This document shows positions 1 to 10,256 of a stretch of 64,000 bases of DNA, piece by piece. How positions within the stretch are numbered: position 1 is the first letter of the stretch; each line of letters begins with the position of its first letter. The notes below the pieces were generated by a model, which worked only from the letters and a program-made list of their open reading frames with translations, did not search any database and was not told the DNA's origin. Position numbers and translations under genes: made by a program. The stretch is from Pelobates cultripes (lineage: Eukaryota; Chordata; Amphibia; Anura; Pelobatidae). The stretch covers positions 262,666,783 through 262,730,782 of the forward strand of contig OW240913.1 of assembly GCA_933207985.1 (NCBI GenBank), read 5' to 3'.

Positions 1-700
1 TAATATAAAAAAAAAAAAAAAAACTGATTATTGCCATTACATCACTTTGAGAACTTCACAACTTTTGAAGCCTTTAAGAGATGCAGAGTCTGCTAACAGG
101 AAAAACCTGCATAGCCAAAACTGTGTTCTGAAATACTGCATACATCTTTATTAGACTACCTGATGTAAAACTCCCTCACTCGGATCTTCAGAAAGATATT
201 CACGACCCTCTGGAAGAATGTTGTCTATTTTCTATCAAACCTGTGTCTTATTTGCACTCATGTCGCTTCAACCCCTGTATCACAACTCAACTTTGAATTC
301 TATGCGTCGTCTTGCTCAGAAATGCTTTAGACTTGAGAAAGGGAGGTTCTCCCGAAAGCTTGTCATTAAAAAATTATGTTTGTCCAATAAAAAAGATAAT
401 CAGTAAATTCACATACACATACATAATTAAGCAGCTCATGTTTCTCATATTTCACAGTGAAAATTTGGCCGAAAAAAAAGTGCAGTAAAACTGGTTTAGC
501 TTCAACTTGGTAGAAGCCGCCAGGTATGCAAATTTGGTTCCTAATAATCTGTGATCACTGTGCAATGTATAATTCTAAGCATTTTTACTGAAAAATTAAG
601 AGAAAAATAGGTAGTCATGGTTTAACTAAATCTAGAACCTGCACTCTAATTTTTTAGAATACTTTAAATAGTGAGACATACAGTACACTGTTGGATTTTA

Positions 701-950
701 AAATGGCACCATGGTATATGGGTCCATGATTAGAGTAATATTGTCCCTACCATGTAGTGGCATAGCATGGATTGTATGTGTGTATGAGTCTGTGATTGTG
801 TGTGTATGTGTGTGTGTACATCTGTGATTATGTGTGTATATATGTGACCGTATGTAGAAGTATGTGGATTTTCAAATGGCACCATGGTATATGGGTTCAT
901 GATTAGAGTAATATTGTCCCTACCATGCAGTGGCATACCATGGATTGTGT
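701..950. repeat. Internal direct repeat, about 77 bp units
   Basis: Two copies of a block of about 77 bp, beginning AAATGGCACCATGGTATATG, lie at 701-777 and 874-950, 173 bp apart, separated by TG-rich sequence. They differ at a few bases. The same pair exists in the second copy of the larger duplication (about 18016 and 18189). Confidence 0.85.
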
Positions 951-1590
951 GAGTGTGTGGGTCTGTGATTGTGTGTGTGTGTGTGTGTGTATGTAAGTGA
1001 TTGGGTGTATGGGTATGTTACTCTGTGATTGTATATGTGTGGGTCTGCGATTGTTCGTGTGTATATCTGGGATTATGTGTGGGTGTATGTATGTGACTGT
1101 GTGTATAGGTTTGTGTTTGTGTGTATGTCTGTGATTGTGTGTGTGTGTGTGTATATGTGTGATTGTGCGTATAGGTCTGTAAATGTGTGTGTCTGATTAT
1201 GTGTGTATAGGTTTGTGATTTGTGTATAGGTCTGTGATTGTGTATGTATGTGATTGTATGTGTGCGGGGGTCTGATCGTATGTGGGTGTCTGATTATGCG
1301 TGTGATGTATGTGTGGGTGTGGTTCTGTGATTCTGTGTTTATAAGTAAGTGACTGAGTGTATTTGTCTGTGGTTATATCTGTGTGTGTGGGTCTGTGATT
1401 GTATACGGACGTCTGTGTGTGTACATCTGTGATTATGTGTGTGTATATGCATGTAACTGTGTGTAAAGGTCTGTGATTATATAAGTGTGTGTGTGGGTCT
1501 GTGATTGTGTGTGTGTATTTGTGATTGTGGTGTGTGTATATTTGTGATTCTGTGTATAGGTCTGTGATTGTATGTGTGCTGAAACAATGT
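760..1590. repeat. TG-rich imperfect minisatellite
   Basis: Variants of GTCTGTGATTGTGTGTGTGTA repeat irregularly through this block. Open frames on the minus strand here (Thr/His-rich) arise only from the repeat. The counterpart is at about 18075-18913 and differs by TG-run length. Confidence 0.9.
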
Positions 1591-1880
1591 GTAGAATGTT
1601 CGAACATTAGGAGATTTTCTGTGTGATGGGGAGGGCACATTATGTTTTATTTATTAATACTACTTTCTATTATCTTTTTCTTTCTTTTGAAATTTTGTGC
1701 CACTAATAATTTTATGCAGAGGGCAACTTGCAATGTGGCCCATACACACTACACTACTGCTATCAAGGCATATGGGTCTTTGGATAGTGTTGCAATGAGT
1801 TCACAATGTGTTCAGTTCTTTCCTATTTAAACTGTTTTCACTTTGTAGCTGGACATGTCACATAGAAGAACATATATAAA

Positions 1881-2379
1881 GCATAGAAACATAGAATGTG
1901 ACTGCAGATAAGAACCATTTCACCCATCTAGTCTTCCTAATTTTATAAATATGCTCATTAGTCCATTGCCTTATCTTAAGTTTAGGCCAGCCTATCCAAC
2001 ACATGCTTAAACTCCCTCACTGTGTTAACCTCTACCACTTCAGCTGGAAGGCTATTCCATGCGTCCACTACCCTCTTTGTAAAGTAATACCTCCTGAAAT
2101 TATCTTTAAACCTTTGTCCCTCTATTTTAAGATTATGTCCTCTTGTTGTGGTAGTTTTTCTTACTTTAAATAAACTCCCCTCCTTTATTATATTGATTCC
2201 CTTTATGTATTTAAATATTTCGATCATATCCCCTCTGTTTCGTCTTTCCTCCAAGGTATACATGTTAAGATCCTTTAACCTTTCCTGGTAAGTTGTATCC
2301 TGCAATCCATGAACCAATTTAGTAGCCCAGTATGCATACTTAGGAACACTGGATTTCCCCCAAAAATAGATGCACCAAA
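1881..2379 (-). mobile_element. Non-LTR retrotransposon 3' end (CR1/L2/Rex1-like)
   Basis: On the minus strand this is the last part of a LINE-type ORF followed by its 3' UTR. The ORF piece (1982-2317) has the usual C-terminal pattern seen in these elements: LEERRNRGDMIEIFKYIKG, then TRGHNLK, then YYFTKRVVDAWNSLPAEVV. The 3' end finishes in the ATTCTATGTTTCTATG-type tail (plus-strand ATAGAAACATAGAA near 1882). The copy is 5'-truncated. Related ends lie at 19204-19696 and 39600-40080. The exact LINE clade is not certain. Confidence 0.8.
1982..2317 (-). pseudogene. C-terminal fragment of a LINE ORF2-like protein
   Basis: A fragment of about 111 residues representing the extreme C-terminus of a non-LTR retrotransposon polyprotein, downstream of the reverse transcriptase domain. 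The visible hallmark is the RYYFTKRVVDAWNSLPAEVV block close to the stop codon. No RT catalytic motif is present because the copy is 5'-truncated, so it cannot be active. The homologous fragment at 19305-19634 lacks two residues in the EERR region, which fits its 6-bp deletion. Confidence 0.75.
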
Positions 2380-2551
2380 CAGGGGAGGGCTGGCAGCCTT
2401 AGGCCTGGGGGGCAAAACCAGTCAAGAGGCCCATTGCACCACCAAATCAGTGCAATGGTGCCCACCTTTTCCTGGATTTATAACGGATATTGATGTTATG
2501 CTAATCAGTAGCTCTTTGCCATACCCGCTCCTTCACGGCTCTGACTTTCAA

Positions 2552-2603
2552 TGTTGTCAGAGCGCAGGCTGAGAATCTCTGAGCCTGTGCTCTGACTCAC
2601 TAA
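2552..2603. repeat. Short inverted repeat
   Basis: GTCAGAGCGCAGGCTGAG is followed within a few bases by its near-complement CTCTGAGCCTGTGCTCTGAC. It could form a hairpin and is probably part of the hAT-like element interior. Confidence 0.6.
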
Positions 2604-3189
2604 CTGAGCGTCGGAACCATGAGGGAGAGGCTATAATCTGACTGCACCTACTGCTGGTGCGCACCAGTGGACCACCAGCGAATCGTTTAAATTGAATAGG
2701 CTGGTGTCCCCAACTTGTGAGCTGTGTTGTCCGCCGGGCGCCTCTGTTGTGATGGCACCCTGCGTGACCGCACAGCGTGCACACCCCAATGGCTGGCCCT
2801 GCTGACACACACTGATGTTACTACTTAGAAATCCCTCAATATTAATACAGACAGCAGAGTAAACACCAATAAACTGTGGAAACAGATCTGATCCCACCCA
2901 AATTTATAAAGATTTGCTTACTGGATTTGTTGTAAGATTAAATCATGCCTCCTCCCCTCTCTCTCCCATGCGCTGCTCTGTAAGCTGGGAGGAAGTGAAG
3001 AGTAATCACAATCTCTCAGCACAGTGGCACCTGTGGCTGCATGGGGAACAGCTGTATTTGCCGCCCCCATGTGACATCACAATGCCCCACCTATATGAGC
3101 TGCCATACGAACTAACGCCAGTGCTGCCCACAGTGTGTGTTTACATTAAAAAGCCTGCAGGGACCGCCTATAGATACCAGAACCACTTC

Positions 3190-3230
3190 ATTAAGCTCCA
3201 GTCATTCTGGGGACTATAGTGTCCCTTTAA
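3190..3230. mobile_element. T2/Kolobok-like MITE terminus (right end)
   Basis: The sequence ends ACTATAGTGTCCCTTTAA, the complement of the TTAAAGGGACACTATAGT terminus of T2 (Kolobok-type) elements common in frogs. No clear left end was found, so only this terminus is called. Confidence 0.55.
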
Positions 3231-3577
3231 TGTAATGAAAATTATAGATTAGTGTCACTAATAATATACTAGATTGCCTACTTACAACCAAATGAGGATG
3301 ATGATGGGCTGCAGTTTGGCTCCACTGGTCTGGTGTAGAACAGGATCTCTGGAGGCTGTTTGCAACTGTAGTCACAAAATTCAATGTTCTGGGAGAATTG
3401 GAAGCAGCTCCATTTTTTGGGGGGGCCCCTTACACAGCTCAAGGTCTGGGCCCCAGGGCCTGACGGTGAGTATGCCCACAAGGCCCACTCATAAATCCAC
3501 TTATATGTTCCACCCACCCATGAGTTCGCTCACAGGGAGTGGAGTGTGTAGGGGATGTGTTATGTGTTATTGTAGAG

Positions 3578-3743
3578 CAGGGGTTCTCAACATTAGTCCT
3601 CAGGACCCCCTACCAGTCCAGGGTTTAGGGATTACCTGGGTTTGTCTAAGGTGTTTTTTTCCCTTTTTCTAAACACCTGAGACACACCCAGGTAATCCCC
3701 AAATCCTGGACTGGTAGCGGGTCCTGAGGACTGGGTTGAGGAT
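3578..3743. mobile_element. Hairpin MITE, hAT-like
   Basis: A left arm starting CAGGGGTTCTCAAC (about 70 bp) is answered by a right arm ending GGACTGGGTTGAGGA, separated by a T-rich loop near 3655-3672. The arms share CCTCAGGACC and CCAGTCCAGG-type blocks in inverse order. The CAGGGG start suggests a hAT MITE, but the right terminus is degraded and no 8-bp target duplication is visible. Confidence 0.65.
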
Positions 3744-4180
3744 CTAATATGTGTGCTTATGGTATGTAGTGTATAGGGATACCAGTTTGTGCAGGTGATG
3801 CAGTGTGTTTGTGTGTAGTGGAAGCAGTGTGTATTTGTGTATAAGGGATGTATTGTGTGTTTCTGGTTGTGTGTAAGGGATGCATTGTGTGAATCTGTGT
3901 TTTGTATGCATAAGGGATACAAGGTGTGTGTTTGTAAGTGTGTGCATTGAGTGTGTGTTAGTGATGCATTGTGTTTCTGTGTGTATGTAAGAAAAGCAGT
4001 GTGTGTAAGTGTTTGCATTATGTGTTTCTGTGTATGTGTGCAAAGGATGCATTGTCTTTGTGTGTAAGTGTTGCATTGTTTGTGTGTAATGGATGCATTG
4101 TGTGTTTCTCTGTGTGTAAGGGAAGCATGTTGTGTTTTTGTGTGTGTAGGGATGCATTGTGTGTGTGTGTGCGCGTAGTG
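3744..4180. repeat. TG-rich minisatellite
   Basis: Irregular repeats of about 30 bp built on GATGCATTGTGTGTTTCTGT. The minus-strand Thr/His-rich frames here are not genes. Confidence 0.85.
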
Positions 4181-4616
4181 TCCTCTCCTCCCTGTGTCCT
4201 CCTCACCTCCCCCTCCCTGTGTTCTCCTCACCACCTACCCTCCCTGTGTTCTCCTCACTACCCACCCTCCCTGTGTTCTTCTCAGTCCCCCACTTCTCCT
4301 CATCTCCCCTTCTCCTCACTCTTACTCTCCCCCTCCTCCATGTGTTCTTCTTACCCCCCGTTTTTCAAACCCCCCTTCTTCTTCTTACTCCCCCTCCTCC
4401 ACCTTCTGTTACTCCCCCCTCCTTCACTTACTCCCTCCCTTCACTTACTCCCTCCCTTCACTTACTCCCCCCTCTTTCACTTTCTCCCCCCCATCTTCAC
4501 TTACTCCCCCCTCCTTCATTTACACCCCCCATCTTCACTTACTCCCCCCATCACCACTTACTCCCCCCATCTTCACTTACTCCCCCAATCTTCACTTACA
4601 CCCCCATCCTTCATTT
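4181..4616. repeat. Pyrimidine-rich minisatellite next to the gap
   Basis: Units such as CTCCTCACCACCTACCCTCC give way to short tandem units CTTCACTTACTCCCCCCAT. The tract runs directly into the Ns, so it is a plausible cause of the assembly break. Confidence 0.9.
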
Positions 4617-4716
4617 NNNNNNNNNNNNNNNNNNNNNNNNNNNNNNNNNNNNNNNNNNNNNNNNNNNNNNNNNNNNNNNNNNNNNNNNNNNNNNNNNNNN
4701 NNNNNNNNNNNNNNNN
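4617..4716. other. Assembly gap (100 Ns)
   Basis: Exactly 100 Ns, a common placeholder for a gap of unknown size. It hides the right end of the hAT-like insertion and the first 131 bp of the 5' LTR of the following Gypsy element, so the true gap is probably larger than 100 bp. Confidence 0.98.
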
Positions 4717-5296
4717 GATTATTCGCACAGGTGCTGCATGAAGATCAGCTGTTCTACTTCTGATCCTACCTGCTCCACTTCTATACCTCGGCTAGTAAAC
4801 GGATTTCTACCTTCTCCACTTCTCGACCTCGGCTTGTAAACGGATTTCTACCTTCTCCACTCCTAGACCTCGGCTTGTAACTCTGAATTCTACCTTCTCC
4901 ACTTCCAGACCTTGGCTTGTTAAAACGGACTTCCCCTCTCTCCACTCCTAGTTCTCAGCTTGTTGAAACGGACTTCTAATTTCTCTTTCTTTGGGTGAAT
5001 TAACCCTTCCAGTGCCAGAACTACCTCTAAGTTAAGTAATACTTTTACCAAGCAAGTCAATCACTATTATTTATATTACACTGTATCTAAAACTTACTAA
5101 AGTGTCACTTTGTCTAATTATTCCTCTTACTCATAAGGGATTGCTACAAAGCCTAATTTTACCTTCATGGATATTTAAAGGTACAGTGACCATAGTTTCA
5201 TACCAATATAAAAGGAGGTGAACCTTATTGTTGTTGCAACCAAGAAATGCTGCAGTTGAGTTCCAATTAAAGAAATATTACAAAATAAGTATTACA
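4717..5296 (+). repeat. 5' LTR of the Gypsy element (partial)
   Basis: It matches 9677-10256 without net indels (constant offset 4960) and ends in ATTACA. The first 131 bp, nearly all of it U3, lie in the gap. It includes four to five imperfect tandem units of about 41 bp (ACCTCGGCTTGTAAACGGAT type) near 4781-4985. Confidence 0.95.
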
Positions 5297-5307
5297 GAAT
5301 AATCCAG
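5297..5307 (+). promoter_or_regulatory. Primer-binding site, self-priming type
   Basis: GAATAATCCAG follows the LTR directly. It is not complementary to a usual tRNA 3' end (no TGG start), but it is the exact reverse complement of CTGGATTATTC at 9674-9684 inside the LTR. In Tf1 and Sushi elements the 5' end of the mRNA folds back to prime minus-strand synthesis at such a site. An 11-nt match is the Tf1-like length. Confidence 0.8.
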
Positions 5308-5316
5308 CCTCCTTCA

Positions 5317-6050
5317 ATGGAACCAGCAGATATTAACTCTCAAGTTTCTGCCCTAACCAATAGAGTGGATACGATTGCTCAAGGGTTACAGGAACTGCAA
5401 ATTACAAATGAGAGAATATTAACCTATGTTAGAGACATTCAAGGTCATCTTCCTCATGCCGCTCTTCAATCGGCTGGTGATCCTGCTGTCTGTAATCCAG
5501 AAAAATTTCATGGAGATAGAACAAAGTACAGAGAGTTTTTGAATTCTTGCAAACTACTAATAGCTTTAAAACCTAGATCTTATCCCACCGAAAGATCCAA
5601 AGTCTGTTCAGTGATCTCTTTTTTAAGAGGTGAACCTATGGCCTGGGCCCATTCCTTTTTGGAAAATGATGATCCCATATTGGATTCATTGGATGAGTTC
5701 TTTGAAGCTATGTCTCTATTATATGAAGATCCTTTTAAACAAACTACTGCTGATTTAACCATCAGAACATTACACCAAAAGAATAGACCTGTTGAAGATT
5801 ATATTGCAGAATTCAAAAGATGGGCTACAGAAACCCAATGGAATGACATTACTTTACGCAATCAATTCCGTCTCGGATTATCTGAAGCTGTGAAAGATGA
5901 ACTCTCTCGTACAGAACTTCCTCCTACCTTAAATGTATTGATTCAACTGTCCATCAGTATTGATAGACGTCTAAGAGAAAGAAAAGCTGAAAGGGTTCTT
6001 ACTAATTCTACCTGGAGAAAACCTTTCACTACTCTAAAACTACCTGAAAA
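5317..6050 (+). pseudogene. gag: Gypsy gag, N-terminal and capsid part
   Basis: The ATG at 5317 lies 20 bp after the LTR. The product would be the structural Gag of the retrotransposon. The N-terminus (SALTNRVDTIAQGLQELQ) looks like a coiled coil. The capsid part contains FHGDRTKYREFL, FLRGEPMAWAHSFL and VEDYIAEFKRWA, a pattern shared with Sushi-type Gags and the domesticated PEG10/RTL family. This frame continues to a stop at 6079-6081, but the coding sense moves to another frame at a run of A's near 6047-6051, before the zinc knuckle. Because the knuckle normally belongs to Gag, this is more likely a mutation than programmed frameshifting. Confidence 0.85.
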
Positions 6051-6789
6051 ATTCCTCCACAAACTGAACCTATGGAAGTAGGTATAATAAAAAGTCCTCT
6101 TACTTCTGAAGAAAGAATAAGAAGGAGACAACTAAACTTATGTATGTATTGTGCTTCGAATGAACATCTAATTTCCGAATGTCCTCTACTGAAACATTCA
6201 AAAGGTGGTAAGCTTCATTCATCTACCTCTATATTGAAAGTTTTTCAAAAAAGAAAAGCATCTACTTATTTTTCTATATCTCTCATATTACAGTGGGATA
6301 CAAAAAGAATCGTGACTGAGGCCATCATTGATTCTGGTGCTAATGGAACTTTTCTTGATTTTTCTTTTGTTTCAAAAAAAATTCCTTGTGTTCAAAAAAC
6401 CAATTTTATTCCAATCAGAGTTATTGACGGTTCATTTATATCCTCAGGACCCATCAAAGATGAAACAATCCCTCTAAGAATGATTACCAACAACGTACAT
6501 TTCGAATTCATTACATTTGATATTATTAAATCTCCACTTTATCCCGTCATTCTAGGAATTAATTGGTTAAAAAACCATGATCCTTTAATTAAGTTGTCTC
6601 CCTTCTCCATCTCCTTTGCTTCTGATTTCTGTAAAAAAACGTGCTTACAACACATTCCTATTCTCCAAACTACTGTAGAACCAGTTATACCTCCATTCTA
6701 CTCCGATTTTGCAGATGTCTTTTGTAAAAAAGAAGCGGAAACACTTCCTCCTCATCGGGTATATGATTGCCCAATAGATCTCATACCCG
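6051..6789 (+). pseudogene. Gypsy gag zinc knuckle and protease
   Basis: In this frame a CCHC knuckle, CMYCASNEHLISEC (about 6141-6182), would bind the RNA genome. It is followed by a retropepsin-like aspartic protease with the active-site block IIDSGANGTFLDFS near 6327. The segment joins gag upstream and RT downstream only across frame changes: one near 6047-6051 and one near 6789, where the open frame carries on into unrelated residues to 6839. Stop-free translation is therefore misleading after 6789. Confidence 0.85.
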
Positions 6790-9511
6790 AGCTCCTATTC
6801 CTTATGGTCATATTTATCCACTCTCTGAAAAGGAGTTAGAAATTTTAAAAGAATATCTTAATGAAAATTTACGCAAAGGGTTCATCAGACCCTCGACCTC
6901 CCCAGCTGCTTCTAGTATTTTCTTTGTGAAGAATAAAGACCAAACCATCCGTCCTATTATAGATTACAGAGCCTTAAATAAAATAACTATTAAAAATCGT
7001 TATCCTCTTCCACTAATAAATGAATTAATTGAAAGGTTATGAACTGCAACTATATTCACTAAACTCGACCTTCGAGGCGCATATAACCTCATTAGAATAA
7101 AACAGGATGATGAATGGAAAACCGCCTTCCGGACAAGATATGGTCTCTACGAATATCTAGTGATGCCTTTCGGGCTCTGTAATGCCCCTGCAACGCTTCA
7201 ACATTTTATCAATGATATCTTTAGAGATCTTCTGGATGTATGTGTTATTATCTACTTAGATGATATCTTAATATATTCTAACAATTTGGATGAACATAGG
7301 AAACATGTTAGATGGGTTCTATCTAGACTGAGAACTCATAAATTATACGCCAAACCAGAAAAATGCCTTTTTGAGGTTACTGAATTCTCTTTTCTAGGAT
7401 ACATTATTTCACCTCATTCTTTGAAGATGGATAATTCCAAAATCAAATGTATTATTGATTGGCCTGCTCCTACTACTACAAAAGAATTACAACGTTTTCT
7501 TGGATTTGCAAACTTCTATAGAAAATTTATTAGAAACTATTCGGATGTATCACATCCTCTTAACCTCCTCAACAGTAGTAAACGTCCTTTTAATTGGAAT
7601 AAAGATGCTCAAACAGCCTTCGACGAATTAAAAAAAAGATTTACAACTGCACCTATTCTACAACTACCTAATCCAACATTCCTATATGTTCTTGAAGTTG
7701 ATGCATCAGATGCAGCCATCGGAGCAGTTCTTTCTCAACAAAAGACTCCACAAGATCCACTTCATCCAGTTGCCTTTTTTTCAAGATCCTTGAGCTCTGC
7801 TGAAAAAAATTATCCTATTGGTGAAAAAGAATTATTAAGTGTTAAAGCTGCCTTCGAAAATTGGCGTCATCTTCTGGAAGATACAAAACAACCTATAATA
7901 GTTTATACTGACCATAAAAATCTTGAATATCTCTATACTAACAAAACCCTTACAGCTAGACAAGTTAGATGGAACCTATTTTTTAACCGATTTAACTTCC
8001 AATTAATATACAGACCTGGAAATAGAAATAAAAAGGCTGACGCTCTTTCTCGAATTCCTTCTAAAACTACTACTGATGATTATCCTTCTACCAAAATAAT
8101 AGGAATCCTCTCTTCTCTTCATGATGACATAAAGAATTTGAATCAGAAGGATCTTGAACTTCCCAAAACACCTATACTAACAAAAAAGGATGGTCTATTT
8201 TATTTTAAAAATAGAATTTATATTCCTCCCATTCTTAGGAATAAATTACTTAAGATGGTTCATGATTCCCCCCTAGCTGGACATCCTGGAATAAAGAAAA
8301 CACTTGAACTAACTTCACGATATTATTGGTGGCCTCGCCAGGATAGAACCATTGCATTATATGTCAAAACATGTCCTATCTGTCAAAGGTCTAAACCAGA
8401 ACATAATCAACCTTTTGGATTACTACTTAACTTACCTATTCCAGAAAAACCTTGGCAATCCATTTCTATGGATTTTATCGTTGATCTTCCACCTTCTCAA
8501 CATTTCACCACTATTCTTGTCGTTGTGGATCGCTTCACAAAAATGTCCCATTTCATTTCTTTAAAAAAATTACCCTCCTCTGTAGAATTGTCTAAGGTCT
8601 TTATTGACAATATTGTGAAACTTCATGGTCTTCCTGAAGAAATTATTTCTGATAGGGGGACACAATTTACCTCCAAATTCTGGAAAGAGATGTGTCTCTC
8701 CCTTCAAATTCAACGCAAACTCTCTTCCGCTTATCATCCCCAAACTAATGGGCAAACAGAAAGGGTTAATCAATGTTTGGAACAATATCTTCGATGTTAT
8801 TGTTCATACCTCCAAGATGACTGGACCACATGGTTACCTATGGCCGAATTTTCTTACAATAATACCATTCATTCTAGTACGAAAATGACTCCTTTCTTCT
8901 CCAACTATGGTTTTCATCCGTCTTCATTCCCCATCCAAACCATTACTTCATCCAATCCTACTGTTACATCAAAAAACGAATTTATGTCTTCTCTATTTCT
9001 CAAATTACGGGAGAATCTTCAACTCGCCCAAAATAACCAGAAAAAGTTTTTTGACAATAATAGAAGAATTCCCCCTCCTTACAAGGTAGGGGATCTTGTC
9101 TGGCTCTCTTCAAGGAATATTACCACAAGCCGTCCTTCAAAGAAATTGAGCTCTCTTTTTCTTGGTCCCTTTCAAGTAATTACTATCATTAATGATAACG
9201 TTGTTAAACTAAAACTTCCTCCAAGTTTTAAACTTCATCCAGTATTCCATGTCTCCTTACTTAAACCACACATCCCTGATCCTTTTTATAGGGAAATAGT
9301 AACAACTCCTGAACCTATCATTGTCCAAGGTGAAGAAGAATATGAAATTCACAAAATTTTGGATTCTCGTGTCCACCGTGGCTCCTTACAATACCTTATC
9401 AGATGGAAAGGTTATGGAGTTGATGAAGACACTTGGGAAGATTCATCTAATGTACATGCTAGGAGGTTAGTTACTGCCTTTCACAAACGCTATCCCTCCA
9501 AACCGAAATAG
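6790..9511 (+). pseudogene. pol: Gypsy pol: RT, RNase H, integrase, chromodomain
   Basis: Polymerase polyprotein. RT motifs include [34 protein letters not shown] and the catalytic YLDD at 7253-7264. RNase H follows with EVDASDAAIGAVLSQ and YTDHKNLEYL. The integrase has an HHCC zinc-binding part (HDSPLAGHPG...CPICQRS, about 8260-8390) and DDE core residues in MDFIVDL, SDRGTQF and NGQTERVNQ (8467-8775), then a GPF/Y module (LGPFQVI). The C-terminus is a chromodomain (YEIHKILDSR...YLIRWKGYG...DTWED, about 9337-9511), which in chromoviruses can steer integration to particular chromatin. An in-frame TGA at 7040-7042 breaks the RT between its early motifs and the YLDD part; the frame is otherwise open to the TAG at 9509. 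Confidence 0.95.
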
Positions 9512-9532
9512 TGCACCCAGAGGATGCCCCAT

Positions 9533-9542
9533 GGGAAGGGGG
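9533..9542 (+). promoter_or_regulatory. Polypurine tract
   Basis: GGGAAGGGGG lies three bases before the 3' LTR start at 9546. This is the expected primer for plus-strand DNA synthesis. Confidence 0.85.
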
Positions 9543-9574
9543 TACTGTCAGGTATAGCATGGCATGTAATTTAT

Positions 9575-9658
9575 CGCCGGAACCCACTTCCGGGTTCACG
9601 GCGCTCAGCCCCGCCCCTTTCTCTGACGCGGTCCCTCCACGATACTTAGGAGGACCGC
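9575..9658. repeat. Two inverted repeats in LTR U3
   Basis: CGCCGGAACCC is mirrored by GGGTTCACGGCG (9575-9603). GCGGTCCCTCC is mirrored by GGAGGACCGC (9628-9658). Both are GC-rich and lie upstream of the predicted RNA start. They could be binding sites or simple secondary structures. Confidence 0.65.
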
Positions 9659-9673
9659 GCCAGATTCAAAGGG

Positions 9674-9684
9674 CTGGATTATTC
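9674..9684 (+). promoter_or_regulatory. Predicted RNA 5' end / self-primer
   Basis: CTGGATTATTC is the exact reverse complement of the primer-binding site 5297-5307. By analogy with Tf1 this marks the first bases of the transcript (R start). The corresponding bases of the 5' LTR begin within the gap; the first visible base, 4717, equals 9677. Confidence 0.7.
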
Positions 9685-10256
9685 GCACAGGTGCTGCATG
9701 AAGATCAGCTGCTCTACTTCTGATCCTACCTGCTCCACTTCTATACCTCGGCTAGTAAACGGATTTCTACCTTCTCCACTTCTCGACCTCGGCTTGTAAA
9801 CGGATTTCTACCTTCTCCACTCCTAGACCTCGGCTTGTAACTCTGAATTCTACCTTCTCCACTCCCAGACCTCGGCTTGTTAAAACGGACTTCCCCACTC
9901 TCCACTCCTAGTTCTCAGCTTGTTGAAACGGACTTCTAATTTCTCCTTCATTGGGTGAATTAACCCTTCCAGTGCCAGAACTGCCTTTAAGTTAAGTAAT
10001 ACTTTTACCAAACAAGTCAATTACTATTATTTATATTACACAGTATCTAAAACTCACTAAAGTGTCACTTTGTCTAATTATTCCTCTTACTCATAAGGGA
10101 TTGCTACAAAGCCTAATTTTACCTTCATGGATATTTAAAGGTACAGTGACCATAGTTTCATACCAATATAAAAGGAGGTGAACCTTATTGTTGTTGCAAC
10201 CAAGAAATGCTGCAGTTGAGTTCCAATTAAAGAAATATTACAAAATAAGTATTACA

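Larger units (their letters stand above)
1..2379. repeat. Duplicated segment, copy 1
   Basis: This segment is repeated almost base for base at 17316-19696, about 17.3 kb downstream. By eye there are only about a dozen substitutions and a few small indels (a TG-run length change, a 6-bp difference near 2240). It already matches at window base 1, so the duplication probably continues to the left. It contains AT-rich sequence, a TG-rich block and a non-LTR retrotransposon 3' end. The two copies stop matching after 2379, where this copy starts a hAT-like terminus. Confidence 0.95.
2380..4616. mobile_element. hAT-like insertion, left end only, runs into gap
   Basis: Sequence beginning CAGGGGAGGGCTGG starts exactly where the two copies of the large duplication diverge. 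CAGGG-type termini are typical of hAT transposons, and the preceding 8 bases (GCACCAAA, 2372-2379) would be one target duplication. The second copy reads straight through this point and so looks like an empty site. No matching right end was found before the gap at 4617, so the extent is unknown. The interior is non-coding and holds other repeats listed separately. Confidence 0.5.
4717..10256 (+). mobile_element. Ty3/Gypsy chromovirus, Sushi/Tf1-like
   Basis: This is a nearly full-length LTR retrotransposon: partial 5' LTR, primer-binding site, gag, protease, reverse transcriptase, RNase H, integrase, C-terminal chromodomain, polypurine tract and 3' LTR. Domain order (RNase H before integrase) makes it Ty3/Gypsy, and the chromodomain makes it a chromovirus. 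The self-complementary primer site points to the Tf1/Sushi branch. It is inactive: one frame change in gag, one at the protease/RT junction and one in-frame stop in RT. The LTRs differ at about a dozen sites over 580 bp (about 2 percent), so the insertion is moderately old. The 3' flank is a LINE tail; the 5' flank is lost in the gap. Confidence 0.95.
9546..10256 (+). repeat. 3' LTR of the Gypsy element (711 bp)
   Basis: It starts TGTCAGG and ends ATTACA, giving TGT...ACA termini. U3 is short (9546-9673) and GC-rich, has no TATA box, and carries a GC box (CCCCGCCCC, 9609-9617) and two inverted repeats. The predicted RNA start is CTGGATTATTC at 9674, based on the primer-site complementarity. 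Tandem units of about 41 bp lie at 9741-9945. An ATTAAA (about 10227) close to the end could serve for polyadenylation. Confidence 0.95.

Noticed and set aside
730..1640. Thr/His-rich minus-strand open frames (also at 18045-18963, 3632-4234, 36479-37113)
   Set aside because: They are translations of TG/CA minisatellites with no domain, and the same peptide words recur in every frame.
3971..4839. Long Pro/Ser/Leu-rich plus-strand frames crossing the Ns
   Set aside because: They run through a pyrimidine-rich repeat and an assembly gap; the continuity is artificial.
6040..6081. Programmed -1 frameshift in Gypsy gag
   Set aside because: The frame change lies before the zinc knuckle, and no X-XXY-YYZ slippery heptamer is in the correct phase, so a mutation or sequencing error is simpler.
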